Source: Priapulus caudatus
Lineage: Eukaryota; Priapulida; Priapulimorpha; Priapulimorphida; Priapulidae
Length of the DNA stretch: 45,452 nt
Direction: 5' to 3'
Assembly (NCBI RefSeq): GCF_000485595.1
Contig: NW_014577345.1
Span: 174,937-220,388 of the forward strand
Part shown: one piece after another, positions 22,712 to 32,729 of the stretch
Layout: every line of letters begins with the position of its first letter
How positions within the stretch are numbered: the stretch's first letter is position 1
Notes under the pieces: generated by a model
Seen by the model: only the letters and a program-made list of their open reading frames with translations
Databases searched by the model: none
What the model was told of the DNA's origin: nothing
Position numbers and translations under genes: made by a program

Positions 22712-25700
22712 TGTGGTCCGCGCGCGTGCGTGCCGTATGTTGTGTGTGTGTCGTGAGTGGTTGTGCGTTTGTGGCGCGCGGTGGTACGGTGTGTTACGTG
22801 AGTTGAGTGCGCCGCGGCGTGCGAGCAAAGTGTATTACACGCATCGCACGGACTCGGCGCTTGCGACGGTCAGCACGCGCTGGCCCAGTGTTAATAAACA
22901 CACATAACCACATAGTTACTTTTAATGCCATTCTAATTCACCAAAAATGTATTTATTCACCATGAATTTGCAAAAATACAATGATGCAGAAAACATTATT
23001 TTGAAGGGTGTTGGGGGTAGCGAAAGACCATAGCCCAGGGTCAATATCACAAGTAAACAATTTCATTCGCGTTAACAATTTCGTCTCCAACCTTGGAGTA
23101 ATCTAAATCATTCTGACTCATTGTGATTAGAATGATTACTCCAAGCTCCAGCATAGCCTCCAACACTCCATGCTTCGATCGTTCGCTCCATAGGACGGTC
23201 ATCTGTCCTGATCACGGTGAACGCCGTCTTGATCGGACTGCAGACGGACGAACGACTATCGGCCGATTACCAGTACGCCTTCAGCATCTTCGCGCACCGT
23301 CGTCGCTCACCAGTGTTCCACAGTGCCGAGCTGGCGCTGGGAAGTTATTACTGGATTCTCCATCTTCTGGAAGGTCGGCTGGAATATTCTCGATTTCGTC
23401 ATCATCCTGGCGCTGCTACTTGGCCCGACCCTTAGCTTTCTGGGAAGCAGGTATGTACATGCGCTTGGATTTTTACGTGCCTTGGATTTTTACGTGCGCT
23501 TGGATTTTTTCGTTGCGAGATATAGGCTATGGGGAAATGCGAATGAGGGATCGCCTAACTCGTATTATTATATTATTATTATTATTATTATTATCATGCA
23601 TCCATCAGCATCATCATCATCATCGATCAAAAAAAAAATATCACATCCCATCAGAAACCCCATCAAAGAACATTGTCTGGCAAAGCTAGACCTTTAAAGC
23701 GCTGTGAACGCGACCACTGCCTTATATACGCCTATAACGCCTACGACACTCTTTAACTGCTCTCTCTTACGCACATTGGCTGCAGTCGGATTTGCGGATT
23801 CTGAGAGTCCTGTCGCCGCAGTATCTGTAGTCGTGCGCAGCATCAGTGCCCTGGCGGGTCTCTCATGGTAGTGCAAGACAATTCTGCAAGTCTATGCCCT
23901 CGACATGCCCTAAATTGCTTCCTCTCTGTATCATTCTGCTGGTGTTCTGTCCATGTGGAAACGACGCTCTTTGCAGAGGCAAGTTTTGTTCCCTCTCGCG
24001 CTATCTCTCGCGTTCGAGCGATATCTCCTCTCGCACCTCTCTTATCTCTCTCCTCTCTCTCTCTCTCTCTCTCCTCTCTCGCCTCCTGCTCTCCTCTCTC
24101 TCTCTCCTCCTCACTCTCTCTCTCATCGTCCTCTCTTCTCTCTCTTGCTCTCTCGTCTCCTCCCCGCCGCCCCCCTCCTCTCTCTCTCTTCTTATCTCCT
24201 CGCTCTCCTCTCTCTCTAGATATATAAGTAATATAATCTCATAAATTTAACAAAATAGCTTCGGCGTTTCCACGTCTCCAATACTATAAACAGAAAAATA
24301 TACATACATAGAAATACACTTATCCTCTAACCCCTTCGTTGTTGTTTCTTCTTCGCAGCCGTGCCCAGGTATTTGTTGTACTCTCACACTGACCCATGTT
24401 TGCATCTCATTCAGTGTAACGCAAGATGGATGGATGAATAGTTCGAAGAATTCAAAAAGTCGCAGTGCGACATTGCGTGACGGAAATCCACACAATGCAC
24501 GACGGGGGCAGTTCTCATATATTAGACATTTCATCATAAATCTCATACCCTAAAAGAATTTCCCACGATGCAGTTACGTCGGTTTCTGAAGTCGGGTGGA
24601 TATTACATTGGCGGCATGTTTCTACTCTTCTGCGCCATTATGGTGGGCGCATTTGTCTCGCAAACCTGGTGGTTGCCTGGTTGTCACCACCTTGAGCTAG
24701 CCATGACAGAGGTTAGAGAAGAGCAGAGGCACAGGAGACTTATTAGGAACGATACCGAGGTGAGAGAGAAGCCAGCATGCATTATGCGTCAATATCTCCC
24801 ACACGAAGAAAATGTTCAATAACATGATATGGAGTCAATAGGACGCTCATCTCCGCCTGTCCGGCCGCAAAAATTTTTTCCCCCTCTGAGTTCGACCACA
24901 GCCAAGCCAGCGCACTCTATTCACAGTCGACTCCTCGAAGCAACAATGTAAAATGAATACACCCGTTCCTAAACCCTAACCCTAACCCTAACACGTACCC
25001 AAACCTAACACTAAAATAATCCAACCATATATATAACGAACATATATACAAAAACACTATCTATGGTGGTCCGGAACTCAGTGGAAAAAAATTCGCGGTC
25101 CGACCAAGGTCTGTGTCAGAAACAAAATTCTATCATCAGTTTTAACATCAACTTTTCCCCATAGACCGTTGACAGAAACGTGAGAAGTACGAGTTTCCCA
25201 TACTCGGTGCATACAGGTCCGTCTACGATAAAAAAAACCTGTTAAGACTAATGTTAAGACTAATTTTGTTTCTGACAACGGGTCCATAGCTGGCTTACGA
25301 AATCGACAAATAGACATTAGTGTGTTATTGACGTGTCCTTAACCATCCAGGCTGACAAACACCAGTCTTGTTTGCTAGCCTTACTCTAACAGTCGTTGCT
25401 AAGATGCGAATTGCTTGGAAATTGATGGCCAGCACGGCGAGTAAACGTACCTAAGTGTAAGGTGACATCTGAATGACCGTATGTGTTGGCGGGCAGGTGC
25501 CGAGGAAGAAGACAATGTACCTGTCATTCATATATCGAAGGTGTTAGACAAGGCTCATCCATCGAAACAAACGCCTATAATACTCGCCGACTTGAATGGT
25601 TGGTATAGTAGCGCAAGGAAAAGTATAGTAGCGCAAATAAATTATTAACGCAATTAATCTTGCTATATATGTGTGTGCGTGCGCGTGTGTGTATTTATTT

Positions 25701-26533
25701 ATTTATTCCAAAGAATTATACTGAGTTTTATACGCACTATTTTATGTTGTGTCGTGTATGAGTGAGTGCGTGCGTACGTACGTGTATATGTACGCGTGCA
25801 TGCGTGCGTGTGCGCGTATTCGTATTGGTGTTAACGATGCTGCGTGTATGCGTGCGTGCGTGTACGTACACGCGTGTGTTCGAACTGGCGTTAACAATGC
25901 TGCTGTGTGCGTGCGTGCGTGTACGTACCATGTGCGTATTGGTAGTAACTATACTTCTGCCGTGTGCGTGCGTGCGTGCGTGTACGTACGCGCGCGTGTG
26001 CATATTGGTATTAACTATACTTCTGCTGTGTGCGTGCGTGCGTGCGTGTACGTACGCGCGCATGTGCGTATTGGTATTAACTATACTTCTGCCGTGTGCG
26101 TGCGTGTGCGTGCACGTACCATGTGCGTATTGGTAGTAACTATACTTCTGCCGTGTGCGTGCGTGCGTGCGTGCGTGTACGTACGCGCGCATGTGCGTAT
26201 TGGTATTAACTATACTTCTGCTGCGTGCGTGCGTGCGTGTACGTACGCGCGCATGTGCATATTGGTAGTAACTATACTTCTGCCGTGTGCGTGCGTGCGC
26301 GTGCAGGTGCGGATAGCGAGGACATCCAGGCGCTGGCGCTGGCGCTCACCGCGCTAGAAGAGAACCTCGCTGAATACACGGCCATCCGCAAGGACATGCA
26401 ACTCATCTTCGACGTCGTCCTCGAACTCAACCTGCGCGACGACCTCGAGAATCTCGTCGACGACGGAGACATGCCGCCGCCGACGACCGGTGCCGACGGC
26501 GCGGCCGGCACGAGCGCAAAGGTACCGACGACG

Positions 26534-26565
<32 letters not shown>

Positions 26566-27124
26566 TGGAGGGTTGAATGATTGCGTGGCAGTATGGCGCT
26601 AGCTCGGTAGCTGCACGGCTACCGTCACTAGCAGACGGACTATAAGATATATATGGCTTCATAGTAACGTTCTCAAGTCCTCTTAAGTGAACGAAAAGTC
26701 GCCACCTATTGACTAACCTGTGAAACATCGGTCTCGTTTGCTAGCGGTACACGTTAGCGCGATGCCACATATGCAAACGAGAGCGAAGTCTACCAGGATA
26801 CGACAGGTGCGCGTGTGCAGCACACACAAATGAGAAATTCCCATTTGCGACAAACAACCGTTCTCTATCTTCCAGCCGGCGACCGACTTTAATTTCGAGA
26901 ACTTCGCCACGAAGGGCGACATCATTTCCAACCTGATGTCGCTGGAGAAACACCGCGGCATCACGTCCGAGAATGCCGACTTGAAGGGTGTGATCAAACA
27001 GGCGGCCCTGGCCATCGACGACAAGTCCGTGTGGCTGAACAGGACGAAGAGCTACATACGTAAGAAGAGCCAGGCGAGCCTGACGCGCTTGCAGCAGGCA
27101 AGCGCCACGCGCATGATGATGATG
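22059..27124 (+). CDS. CATSPER4: CatSper4-like sperm cation channel, copy A (frame broken by indels)
   Basis: CatSper4 is one of four pore-forming subunits of the Ca2+-selective, pH-gated channel of the sperm flagellum. Nine exons align with those of copy B. Exons 7-9 read cleanly here: an acidic linker, a helix with [16 protein letters not shown], and a tail with GDIISNLMSLEKHRG. These match the C-terminal cytoplasmic region of CatSper4, distinguishing it from CatSper1-3. Exons 1-6 carry scattered single-base indels. The same exons are open in copy B or C, so the breaks look like sequencing error. No own stop codon is seen: the frame runs over the unit junction into the next MITE and ends at about 27313. 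Confidence 0.85.
22443..22572 (+). CDS. CATSPER4: CatSper4 copy A exon 2 (indels)
   Basis: Acceptor acacag, donor gtaaga. Encodes the pre-S1 region with indels relative to 31492-31633. Confidence 0.72.
22600..22765. repeat. (TG)n microsatellite in intron 2, copy A
   Basis: TG/CG-rich tract aligned with the longer tract at 31682-31885 in copy B. Confidence 0.85.
23194..23450 (+). CDS. CATSPER4: CatSper4 copy A exon 3 (S1-S3, indels)
   Basis: Acceptor ccatag, donor gtatgt. Its clearest part reads [20 protein letters not shown], the S2-S3 linker and S3 with the conserved Asp (D of NILDF). The middle is frame-shifted relative to copy B. Confidence 0.78.
23562..23630. repeat. (ATT)n/(ATC)n microsatellite in intron 3, copy A
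   Basis: ATT then ATC triplets followed by an A run; counterpart at 32661-32738. Confidence 0.85.
23786..23978 (+). CDS. CATSPER4: CatSper4 copy A exon 4 (S4-S5, indels)
   Basis: Acceptor ggctgcag and a GC donor (gag|gcaagt), identical to copy B. It contains the S4 arginine repeat and S5 with several indels. Near the end the underlying reading is GTTLFAE, which continues in phase 0 into exon 5. Confidence 0.75.
23979..24358 (+). other. Intron 4 of CatSper4 copy A with CT tract and GC donor
   Basis: Starts with GCAAGT, a non-canonical GC-AG donor. The intron carries a long CT/TCTC tract (about 23990-24222), an AT run, and acceptor ttcgcag. Confidence 0.75.
24359..24476 (+). CDS. CATSPER4: CatSper4 copy A exon 5 (pore, indels)
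   Basis: Counterpart of the clean exon at 44818-44940 that carries the T-Q-D-G-W filter. Indels break the frame here, but gtaacgcaagatggatgg (V-T-Q-D-G-W) is intact. Confidence 0.78.
24574..24759 (+). CDS. CATSPER4: CatSper4 copy A exon 6 (S6, indels)
   Basis: S6 and the start of the cytoplasmic tail, frame-shifted relative to copy C at 45063-45240. The acceptor is uncertain (after gatgcag or after ctgaag). Donor gtgaga. Confidence 0.72.
24862..25102. mobile_element. TIR element with CCCTAA core in intron 6, copy A (absent from copy C)
   Basis: The left arm ccgcaaaaattttttccccc is answered by an inverted right arm near gtggaaaaaaattcgcggtc, with further pairing of gagttcgaccacag and ctatggtggtccggaactc. 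The interior has several CCCTAA units. The same insertion is in copy B (about 34002-34243). Copy C reads straight through at about 45349. Confidence 0.8.
25104..25285. mobile_element. Second TIR element in intron 6, copy A
   Basis: The left arm gtcagaaacaaaatt is inverted at the right as aattttgtttctgac, with ttaacat-type words also mirrored, giving arms of about 35 bp. Copies lie at about 34250-34437 and from 45352 to the window end. Non-coding. Confidence 0.72.
25497..25598 (+). CDS. CATSPER4: CatSper4 copy A exon 7 (acidic linker)
   Basis: 102 nt, acceptor gggcag, ending before GTTGGT, phases 1 to 1. It completes Gly and encodes AEEEDNVPVIHISKVLDK and on to ILADLN. The opening resembles the G-A-E-E-E stretch after S6 in CatSper4. 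It is clean here and shifted in copy B. Confidence 0.82.
25745..26306. repeat. 60-70-bp GT-rich minisatellite in intron 7, copy A
   Basis: About eight units of GTGCGTGC/GTACGTAC followed by ggtattaactatacttctgc. The last unit runs directly into the exon 8 acceptor (gcgtgcag). The splice site therefore has a GT-rich rather than a pyrimidine-rich tract. Long Cys/Val/Arg-rich frames here are translations of the repeat. Confidence 0.9.
26307..26521 (+). CDS. CATSPER4: CatSper4 copy A exon 8 (C-terminal helix)
   Basis: 215 nt, phase 1 to 0, clean. It encodes [20 protein letters not shown] then [20 protein letters not shown], matching the family's E-A-I-Q-E-N-L-R-Q-Y-K-E-I-R-D-E-L region. A low-complexity D/P/T/G/A tail follows. 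The donor gtaccg is followed at once by (GTGC)n. Confidence 0.88.
26876..27124 (+). CDS. CATSPER4: CatSper4 copy A exon 9 (C-terminal tail, truncated at junction)
   Basis: Acceptor ctatcttccag. It encodes [20 protein letters not shown] then LEKHRG and a basic tail ending in a run of Met (ATGATGATGATG). Human CatSper4 has a similar L-V-S-M-E-K near its C terminus. In copy B the same run continues and meets a stop. Here it fuses to the MITE flank of unit B. Confidence 0.85.
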
Positions 27125-27140
27125 ATTGCGTGTGTGTTTA

Positions 27141-27463
27141 GGCCACAATTAAAAAAATATTTGTTTGCCCTCACCCGACCCAGGCTGAAAAGTTTTGGTA
27201 GGTGGGTAGGCTTTTTTTTGTGGGGGGTCTTTTTACAAATTCAGTATGGTGTCTACATGCTCGGGTGTGCTTGTGTGGAGATACCTTTTATGTTGAATGT
27301 TTGTTTTGCTTAGTACATATAATGTATTGCCTACAGATTTATAAAATGTACATTGATACAATTTGTCAAAAAAAAAGGAAAATATCAATAAATTTTTTTG
27401 AGTCGGCCCCTTTTTGGCGGGTCGGTCGGGTGAGGGCAAACAAACAACATTTTTATTATGGCC
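27141..27463. mobile_element. PIF/Harbinger-like MITE, 323 bp, TTA target duplication
   Basis: It starts ggccacaatt and ends ttattatggcc. The inverted arms contain tttgccctcacccgacc and ggtcgggtgagggcaaa. TTA flanks both ends (27138-27140 and 27464-27466). No coding capacity. It lies at the junction of the two 9-kb units. Confidence 0.85.
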
Positions 27464-29568
27464 TTACAGTTCCTTATAATAGATCGTAGACATTACAACT
27501 GTTTAAATTGCTATCGGAAATTCCAAACCCACCATAAAATGGCAATCATAAATGTACATGTATATATATCTAGTTAAAGCCGCACTATGCGCATCCAAAC
27601 GCTAATTTCTCCAGTACTAAACTAGCAAATATTTCGTGTCATGCATAATCACACTACCTTACGGCACAAGAAACTTATAGTTACTTAATAGTTCCTCCCA
27701 TTTCACTGCGCGTTTGCTTAAAACCCACAAGAAAAAGGTGCGAAATCTGGTAATCTGGCGCCAACGCTAAATTGTTTGCCAAACAATTTCGCCAAGAATC
27801 GGTTAGGTGACGTCACATGTTTTCATCTTTGCTACACCCGTACCGCAGCACCGCTGTGCGATTGCTTGGCAGAGCAACGCAAAAGTGTCAACAACATCGG
27901 AGAATTTGAACAACATTGGAGGTATTTTCAAATGCCTTTTATAAGACAACGCGCAGTGACATGGGAGGAACTAGAGTTTATTTTGTCATAAGGTAGTGTG
28001 ATTATGCATGACACAAAGTATTTGCTAGTCTAGTACTGGAGAAATTAGCGTTTGGATGCGCATAGTACGGCTTTAATAAGGTGCATGGAATAACACTGGG
28101 GAGTGACCAAACAAAGTCATCTGAAAGTAAAATTTGAATAATAATGGTTTTGAATTATGAATAAATGTATTAAATTATAATGTATGTAACAAAATGTGCA
28201 CCTACACAGATACTACAAAGGTGATTTAGCCTAACAACACTCCATCATCTATGTCAATATATTCAAATAATGAACTGCATAAAACTCACACAATCAATTC
28301 AGGTGGTAGTCATCCCCTTCTCCAAAATATCGTGCCACACACTCTAGACCTACTCTGTTTAAAACTAGTAAAATACTAACGAATTTTGAAACGGTCTTAG
28401 TGGTACTACACCGGTAACGGTTACGCTTGGTCCGTGTATGTACACAGGTGACCGAGAGCTGTTTGTGACCTATGTACTCCGCTTAATACACATACAGACC
28501 TCTGCTCTATGATAAGACATGGAATGAAAAGTAATCTACACTGTTTAAACAACCGAAATCTATTTAGGCACTTCTAAACACCTGCCAGGCATAGTAATTC
28601 TAGTTACTACCAATAATACCAGGGCATCTACGATTTTCACACATGTATGCTGCAGGATTTATCAACATCAATATAAACCAGGGATGTGCATGATTCACAT
28701 CTAGGGAGATACATGCTGTATTGTGCTTATGTATACTAGGATGTATGCACACTGCACACCTTTCCTATGAACGGATTATGGTCTATACTCTGTTATAATA
28801 AGTGTACCTTGTAAATTCCAGTCTTTGTAGACATCACTGTTAACTGTTTTTATATAATAGCAGGGGCAATTTCTCCAATAATTTGCATTTATATATACAT
28901 ATTTAACTTCCAACACTCATAGGGTGTATAAAAATAACTGGCCTATGATATATTGGCAAAACTTAATATTGAAAATGTAAAAGAACGACAAAACACTGTC
29001 TGATTGCTGAGAATCACTTAGCTGTATACATGTATTGTCTACGGTTTGTAAATGAGTTAGTTTAAAAAGCCACTTAGGCATAGGGTTGTTGGCAATAGGG
29101 TGAAAACATACATGGACCACAGCACAGTGTAAATAACTAAGCTTGTTATACCTTTCGTTTATTTATCTTCGGTAGTTATCTCGCTGTATATATTTTCTTT
29201 GCGTACATATTATTTGTAATCAATGCAAAAATACCTAAATAAACCAAAAACACAAATAAACACTCACAACTACAATGCCATCAACTACATGGCAATGAGT
29301 GATTACAACTCGCGCGCACGTGAGAGACACACATACATTACAATGCCAATGGACGTACCTAACACTACACTGTACACAATCACAATGCGATAGGTCACAC
29401 AAATACATTTTCGCGACAGATTGATATTCCCCATTTGTATTGTGAGCATACACTAAGTCGTCCAGTACTCATTTGTATAGATGAAGTGGATTACGCCGTA
29501 TATTGTAACATCATCACGAGTCTATAGTTTCCCTTATCTCATGGCAGCAGCACTTATAAACACTCAAG
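27464..29568. other. Unit B spacer upstream of CatSper4
   Basis: AT-rich, aligned to 18381-20479. No conserved open frame recognised. Confidence 0.4.
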
Positions 29569-29651
29569 ATGGCGCCAACCGAGCACAGCACACCCATTCC
29601 GAATCTGCGGTATTTTGCGATAATGTTAGCGATCGGGAACTATTTGACACC
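29569..29651 (+). CDS. Candidate short coding exon, unit B copy (function unknown)
   Basis: Same exon as 20480-20565: ATGGCGCC start context and GTAAGC donor. The 3' part reads DNVSDRELFDT in frame with the donor. No family recognised. It may be the first exon of CatSper4 or of an unrelated transcript. Confidence 0.32.
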
Positions 29652-31124
29652 GTAAGCGTTATTCGTACACATTAACGAGGCTTTCCTTACCTGAGAAAAG
29701 GCCGTAACAGGAATCTAACGCAGGCGAGCAGCCTTCAAATCTGCTTGTTCACCGGTGTTTCGCTTTCCTACAACATAGAACCTAATGTCGTTTCTAGAGT
29801 GTGGTTCACCGACGATAGTGACGACGGATATCAATGCGCTGTTCACGCCCTGTGTACGCAAAATCTATAAATCATTATATACAAAATATTTCAAACATTA
29901 AAGGCTGAAACATTTTTAGCATTACAGTATTATGCATCTTTGTAGTATCACTGTCTTTCATAGCTAGTCCTTTTATCGATGATTCTCCGTGGACTATATT
30001 GAGCAACTATCTAACGTAGGCGGTGCGCGGGTCTGCCGGTGTACCTGTGGGAGTGGCGGCACGATGAAAAGCATTGCATGGAAACAGGTTGCTAACCGGC
30101 TGGCCGCGGGAAGCATGGAATTTGAACAAGCTATTTCATTCGTATATTAGCATATATGAGTCACCGAATTCTCAGCGTGACGCATATACTACGGCAAAGT
30201 TTTTGTCGGTATATATGAAGTCGGCTTATATTTTGCTGTTCCTTTCCAGAATAACGAAATCATGAAACAAGAATATGCGTGCGAGATATATCGTATTATC
30301 GTTATATCACGTATCGCTTATGCCGTACGTGAATATGTGCATAGAAAAATATATGCGATATACACATGTTTATGCTTATGAGCATATTGGGAAATGTAAG
30401 TTTGTGTAACCTAGACAAACTATGCGACATACAAAACGGCATAACACAAACATAAACATGTAACATACAAAACGTCAGCAGCTTATTGCTCTGCTGTTTC
30501 CGCGCTCGTGCTTTCTTCCGTCGTCAAACTGACTGTTATTTTGCCTGCGGGGCCAAAGCCACATACGGGGTTTGCATTCTTAGCTCCGTGTTTGCCGTTG
30601 GAATTTCGCCGTTGCCCCTGTAAATGAGTATAAGAGACGCATTGGTGTATGATACTGAAGGAAAGATAACGTGAGAGGGGAAAGGACGTGAAGAAAATAA
30701 ATAGGAAAGTTATGTGTGAGCGAGCAAGAGTGAGAGGGACAGAGAGAGAGAGAGGGGGAGGAGATGAAAAAGAAGTGAGAGGGGTAGGGATCTGTATAGT
30801 GACGGAACGCTAAAGAAGGAATTGGGAAGAGAGAACAAGAAAGAGAAAGAGCACAGAGGAAGAGAAAAAAGAAAACGTATCTCAAATTTATGTATTAACT
30901 TTCGTAAAACTATAAGTACAAAATATCACTAAGGACCGTATATAAGCAGAGCCTTTGGTATCACGAATTTGTTCGGATAAAAGTGGTAACAATGATCTGC
31001 TACATGGATAACAATGGCAGGAAACAATGAAATTCGCACAATGGACATAATTTGCTCTTATAGTTGTAGTTTCGTTGTAGCGCCACGTTGTCAACAGTAG
31101 TACCGCCATAGTTGACGTGATAAA

Positions 31125-31353
31125 ATGGCGAGCAGATTTCGTGCAGCGGCGCAGAAAGTCGCCGAAGAAGCTGTGGTAACAGCTGACACTCAGGCAGCAC
31201 CGCAATCAAAACGGCATAGCATCGCGCAGTTATTGAGAACAAATAAATTCAAGAGACTTCTGAACAAGAAGAAAGAGCAGGCAAAGTCTGGCGACGGTTT
31301 AGGCAACAAACCTCAACGCAAATTTCTTTTCGATGATAATGCATTGCAGAAAG
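31125..31353 (+). CDS. CATSPER4: CatSper4 copy B exon 1 (N-terminal cytoplasmic)
   Basis: 76 codons plus one base, ATG in taaaATGGCG, donor gtagga. Basic and hydrophilic, with [17 protein letters not shown] and [10 protein letters not shown] near the end. Clean reading frame. Confidence 0.82.
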
Positions 31354-31732
31354 GTAGGATCATACATTATAGTCAGGACTACGCTACAGTTAAAAATTTA
31401 TAAATGTGGAAACATGGAAGCCGCTGACGCGTATATAGGTTATATATACTGATGATAACAAAACTGATGCGATGTGGAATTATTAACACAGGTGCTTCTC
31501 TGCAAGAGCTATTTATCGACAAGGAAGAAGTTCTAGAGGATTTCAATGAGATTGTTGATCAAGACGACGACCGAGTCGAGACATTCGTGTCTCAGATCAT
31601 GGTCGGTCATATGATAGAAAGCGTCATCTTCAGGTAAGAGTATATATACTGAAACATTTATGAAACAGACTGAAAACATTTATGTGTGTGATTTGAGTGT
31701 GCGGGCGTGTGTGTGCGTGCGTGTGCGTGCGC

Positions 31733-31795
<63 letters not shown>

Positions 31796-32687
31796 CGTGC
31801 GTGCGTATGTGTGTGTGTGTGCGTGAGTGGTGTGTGCGTTTGTGTGCGCGCGTGTACGTGTGTGTACGTGAGTGAGTGCGCGCGGCGTGCGAGCAAGTGT
31901 ATTTACATGCATGCACGGACTGGCGCTTGCGACGTCCACCACGCGCTGGTCTCAGTGTTATAAAACACACTATAATACATAGTTACCTTTAATTCAATTC
32001 AATTCAAAAAATTTATTTATCACCATAATTTGCAAAAATACAATGATGGCAGACAAAATTATTTTGACCAAGGGTGTTGGGTAGGCGAAAAGACGCATCA
32101 TTGCCCAGGGTCACTATCACAAATTGTACACAATTTCATTGCGCGTTAAGCAATTGTATCGTATCTCAACCTTGGAGTAATGCTAAATCATTCTGACTTT
32201 CATCTGTGATTAGAATGATTACCCAAGCTCCAGCCATAGCTCCACAGCACTGCCATGCTTCAATGTCTGCGCTCTCATAGGGGACGTCATCCTCGTTTCC
32301 TAGATCACGGTGAAAACGCCGTCTTGATCGACTGGCAGAGCGGACGAAACGACTATCGGCCGATTACCAGTACGCCTTCAGCATCTTCGACCAGTGCGTG
32401 CTCACAGTGTTCACGTGCGAGCTGCTGCTGAAGTGGTATTACGGATTCTCCATCTTCTGGAAGGTCGGCTGGAATATTCTCGATTTCGTCATCATCTCCT
32501 GGCGGCTGGCTACTTGGCCCGACCCTTAGTTCTGGGAAGCAGGTATGTTACATCGCCGCTTGGATTTTTACGTGCCTGGATTTTACGTGCGCTTGTGATT
32601 TTTTCGAATTGCGCGAGATATAGGCTATGGGGAAATGCGAATGAGGGATCGCCTAACTCGTATTATTATATTATTATTATTATTATT

Positions 32688-32729
<42 letters not shown>

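Larger units (their letters stand above)
18045..27125 (+). repeat. Duplicated unit A (~9.1 kb) carrying CatSper4 copy A
   Basis: From a Harbinger-like MITE at 18063 to the GAT run in the last CatSper4 exon, this segment aligns end to end with 27126-36300 (unit B). Both have the same order: MITE, AT-rich spacer, candidate small exon, purine-rich tract (about 21610-21780), then nine CatSper4 exons with the same intronic microsatellites. Differences are mainly single-base insertions and deletions. For example ttaacagagttccttataat here matches ttacagttccttataat in B. Unit A ends abruptly in the last exon, where unit B begins. Confidence 0.92.

Noticed and set aside
22059-24759. CatSper4 copy A as a true pseudogene
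   Set aside because: Frame breaks are scattered single-base indels also found in introns, and the same exons are open in B or C; sequencing error is the simpler reading, although not proven.
24960-24992. Chromosome end (telomere)
   Set aside because: Only a few CCCTAA units inside a bounded TIR element, repeated at the same place in unit B.
25749-26357. 202-codon Cys/Val/Arg-rich frame and overlapping frames
   Set aside because: Runs through the GT-rich minisatellite of CatSper4 intron 7; only the last part overlaps true exon 8, in another frame.
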